Source: Sphingomonadaceae bacterium (GTDB lineage: Bacteria > Pseudomonadota > Alphaproteobacteria > Sphingomonadales > Sphingomonadaceae). Taken from it: DNA of 64,000 bases. A program made the translations under genes and the position numbers. The notes beneath the pieces are model-generated. The model was given only the letters and a program-made list of their open reading frames with translations, was not told where the DNA came from and ran no database searches. Shown here piece by piece: positions 62,566 to 64,000 of this stretch; the first letter of the stretch is position 1, and the number at the start of each line of letters is the position of its first letter. The stretch lies in NCBI GenBank assembly GCA_009926135.1, contig RFPL01000004.1, positions 62,001 through 126,000 of the forward strand. Direction: 5' to 3'.

Positions 62566-63263
62566 CCCGGCCCGCGAAAGTCACGATCGACATCTGGTCC
62601 GACGTGATGTGCCCATGGTGCATCATCGGCTACTCGCAGTTGCAGAAAGGGTTGCAAAGCCTGGCGGGTGAGATCGAAGCCGAAGTGCGCTGGCATGCCT
62701 TCCAGCTCAATCCGGATATGCCCGAAGAGGGTGAGGAGCAGCAGGCGCACCTGGCCCGCAAATATGGCCGCAGCCCTGATCAAATGGCTGCCGCGCGCGG
62801 GCAGATGAAGGAAATCGCGGCGCGGGCTGGCTACTCGTTCGATTATACCGGTGGGGCCGAACAGCCCGAAGCGCGGCTGTGGAATACGCTGCGGGCGCAT
62901 AAGCTGCTGCTGTGGACGCTGGCCCAGCATGGCCCGGAAAAGCAGACCGAACTGAAGCTGGCGCTGTTCGGGGCCCATTTCCAGCAGCGCCGCAACGTGT
63001 CGGACCCGGCAGTGCTGATCAAAATTGCCGAAAGCGTCGGGATTGAGCGCGCCGGGGCTGAAGCCGCGCTGGACAGTGCCGTGCTGGCCCAGCAGGCGCT
63101 GGAAGAGCAGCGCATGGCCTATGATATGAACGTCACCGGCGTTCCGGCCATGCTGATCAACGGCAAGTTCATGGTCCCTGGGTCTCAGGAGCCGGAAACC
63201 TATGCCAATGCCTTGCGGCGCGTCGTCGCGCGCGAGGCCGAAATGGCAGCGCGGGCAGGATGA
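62562..63263 (+). CDS. FrnE-like DsbA-family oxidoreductase
   Basis: 233 residues from the ATG overlapping the nudC stop; upstream frame is a nudC shadow. Cytoplasmic DsbA/FrnE type: IDIWSDVMCPWCIIG has the CPWC redox pair, LWNTLRAHKLLLWTL and VTGVPAMLINGKFMVPG (cis-proline loop) follow. FrnE proteins act in thiol exchange and oxidative-stress tolerance. No signal peptide, unlike the three DsbA-like genes at 56483-58732. Confidence 0.88.
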   Translation: MTRPAKVTIDIWSDVMCPWCIIGYSQLQKGLQSLAGEIEAEVRWHAFQLNPDMPEEGEEQQAHLARKYGRSPDQMAAARGQMKEIAARAGYSFDYTGGAEQPEARLWNTLRAHKLLLWTLAQHGPEKQTELKLALFGAHFQQRRNVSDPAVLIKIAESVGIERAGAEAALDSAVLAQQALEEQRMAYDMNVTGVPAMLINGKFMVPGSQEPETYANALRRVVAREAEMAARAG

Positions 63264-64000
63264 TGCCCGATTACACCGGCCAGGTCGCCGTGATCACTGG
63301 CGGGGCCGGCGGGATCGGCGGGGCGCTGGGCAAGGCGCTGGAGGCGGCTGGCGCGCAGGTATTGCTGGCTGACCGCGAAGCCGGTGACGGAATTGTCGCC
63401 TGCGACGTTTCGCGTGCCGACGACGTCGAAGCACTCGCAGACTTGGCCTGGCAGCGCTTCGGCCGCGTCGACCTGCTGATCAACAATGCTGGGATTTCGG
63501 GTGGTGGTGGCCGCTTGTGGAAGGCAGACATTGCTGCCGCTCGGCGCGTGTTCGAGGTCAATTTCTGGGGCGTCTGGCAGGGCTGCGCGGCCTTTGCCCC
63601 GCGGATGGCGGCGCAGGATTGCCCGAGCGCGATCTACAACGTTGCGTCCGAGAACGCCCTGTTTTGCGCTGTCCCGCGTTCAGCTGCCTATATTGCTTCC
63701 AAGCACGCAGTGCTGGGGCTGACCGAAAGCCTGCGCGAGGACCTGCCAGAGCATGTCCACGCCGGCACGATCATTCCGGGCTGGGTCTTGTCCGGCCTGA
63801 CCAGCGAAGGCGGCCGCGATATTGCGATGCCCGCCGAACGCTATGCCGAGATCATCCTTCCGCAGCTTGCTGCGCGTGAGCGGTTCGTGGTGAGCCATGC
63901 CTACAACGCGGTGCAGATGGCCGAGCGGACCGATGCACTGGAAGCGGCCTTTGCCCGCCATGCCCCGCGCTATGACGGCGATGAGGAATATGACGTGCGG
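63260..64000 (+). CDS. SDR-family NAD(P)-dependent oxidoreductase, partial
   Basis: 247 codons open to the end of the window without a stop, so the C-terminus is missing. VAVITGGAGGIGGALGKALE is the Rossmann TGxxxGIG loop; LLINNAGISGGGG is the NNAG motif; IYNVASENALF holds the catalytic Ser and YIASKHAVLGLTE the YxxxK. VIIPGWV-type PG motif is also present (IIPGWVLSGL). Substrate unknown. The start overlaps the FrnE-like gene (ATGA). Confidence 0.88.
   Translation, partial: MMPDYTGQVAVITGGAGGIGGALGKALEAAGAQVLLADREAGDGIVACDVSRADDVEALADLAWQRFGRVDLLINNAGISGGGGRLWKADIAAARRVFEVNFWGVWQGCAAFAPRMAAQDCPSAIYNVASENALFCAVPRSAAYIASKHAVLGLTESLREDLPEHVHAGTIIPGWVLSGLTSEGGRDIAMPAERYAEIILPQLAARERFVVSHAYNAVQMAERTDALEAAFARHAPRYDGDEEYDVR

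Overview
The window is about 64 kb of GC-rich, densely packed chromosomal DNA. It looks like an alphaproteobacterium of the order Sphingomonadales (Novosphingobium / Sphingomonas / Erythrobacter type). This rests on the protein style, on orders such as serA-hisZ-purA and mutY-DUF721-DsbA x3-smc, on a plant-type glutamate-cysteine ligase, on a GTTC-N7-GTTC LexA box, and on many 1- or 4-base stop/start overlaps. The taxonomic call is an inference; there is no rRNA gene here. No phage, transposon, insertion sequence or CRISPR array was seen.

Layout. 1-6200: serA (partial), hisZ, a transglutaminase-like protein, a secreted esterase, purA, a regulator-like gene behind a LexA box, and tRNA-Val(UAC). 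6200-11600: glyoxalase-fold protein, TlpA-like thioredoxin, argH, LptM-like lipoprotein, lysA, siroheme-synthase-like protein, two hotdog thioesterases. 11747-13935: an unrecognised locus with a 50-residue peptide, two large proteins that appear to be distant paralogues (only one keeps a cupin-like histidine set), and a converging gene for a small secreted two-cysteine peptide. 14030-19343: minus-strand block ruvX, DUF3089, AI-2E permease, lepB, acpS, pdxJ, pyrE. 19553-28430: aa3 cytochrome oxidase cluster (coxB, coxA, ctaB, small membrane gene, ctaG, coxC, DUF983, SURF1) running into thrC; coxA carries a frameshift that fits loss of 8 bases, and an epoxide-hydrolase gene sits behind a terminator inside the cluster. 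28423-31734: rRNA-type methyltransferase, folB, half-size SDR-like protein, moaA, moaD, moaE. 32399-33143: rplU-rpmA with a strong terminator. 33250-44429: GNAT, PF10118 protein and TetR regulator, ygfZ, pyrC, rarD, envelope proteins, astD, selO, a hydrolase and a glycosyltransferase. 44532-52100: YfgM-like protein, bamB, ICMT-like membrane protein, gshA, rsmE, ubiA, SRAP protein. 52097-64000: SoxR and its operator, smc, three DsbA-like genes, DUF721, mutY, beta-lactamase-fold hydrolase, nudC, FrnE-like protein and a partial SDR.

Most genes are housekeeping: amino acid, nucleotide, cofactor and lipid metabolism, respiration, envelope assembly and genome maintenance. Regulation is visible at three points: the LexA box at 5041-5055, a palindrome over the tetR start codon at 34777-34790, and a SoxR box at 52532-52549. 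The best candidate for an undescribed system is the 11747-13935 locus.
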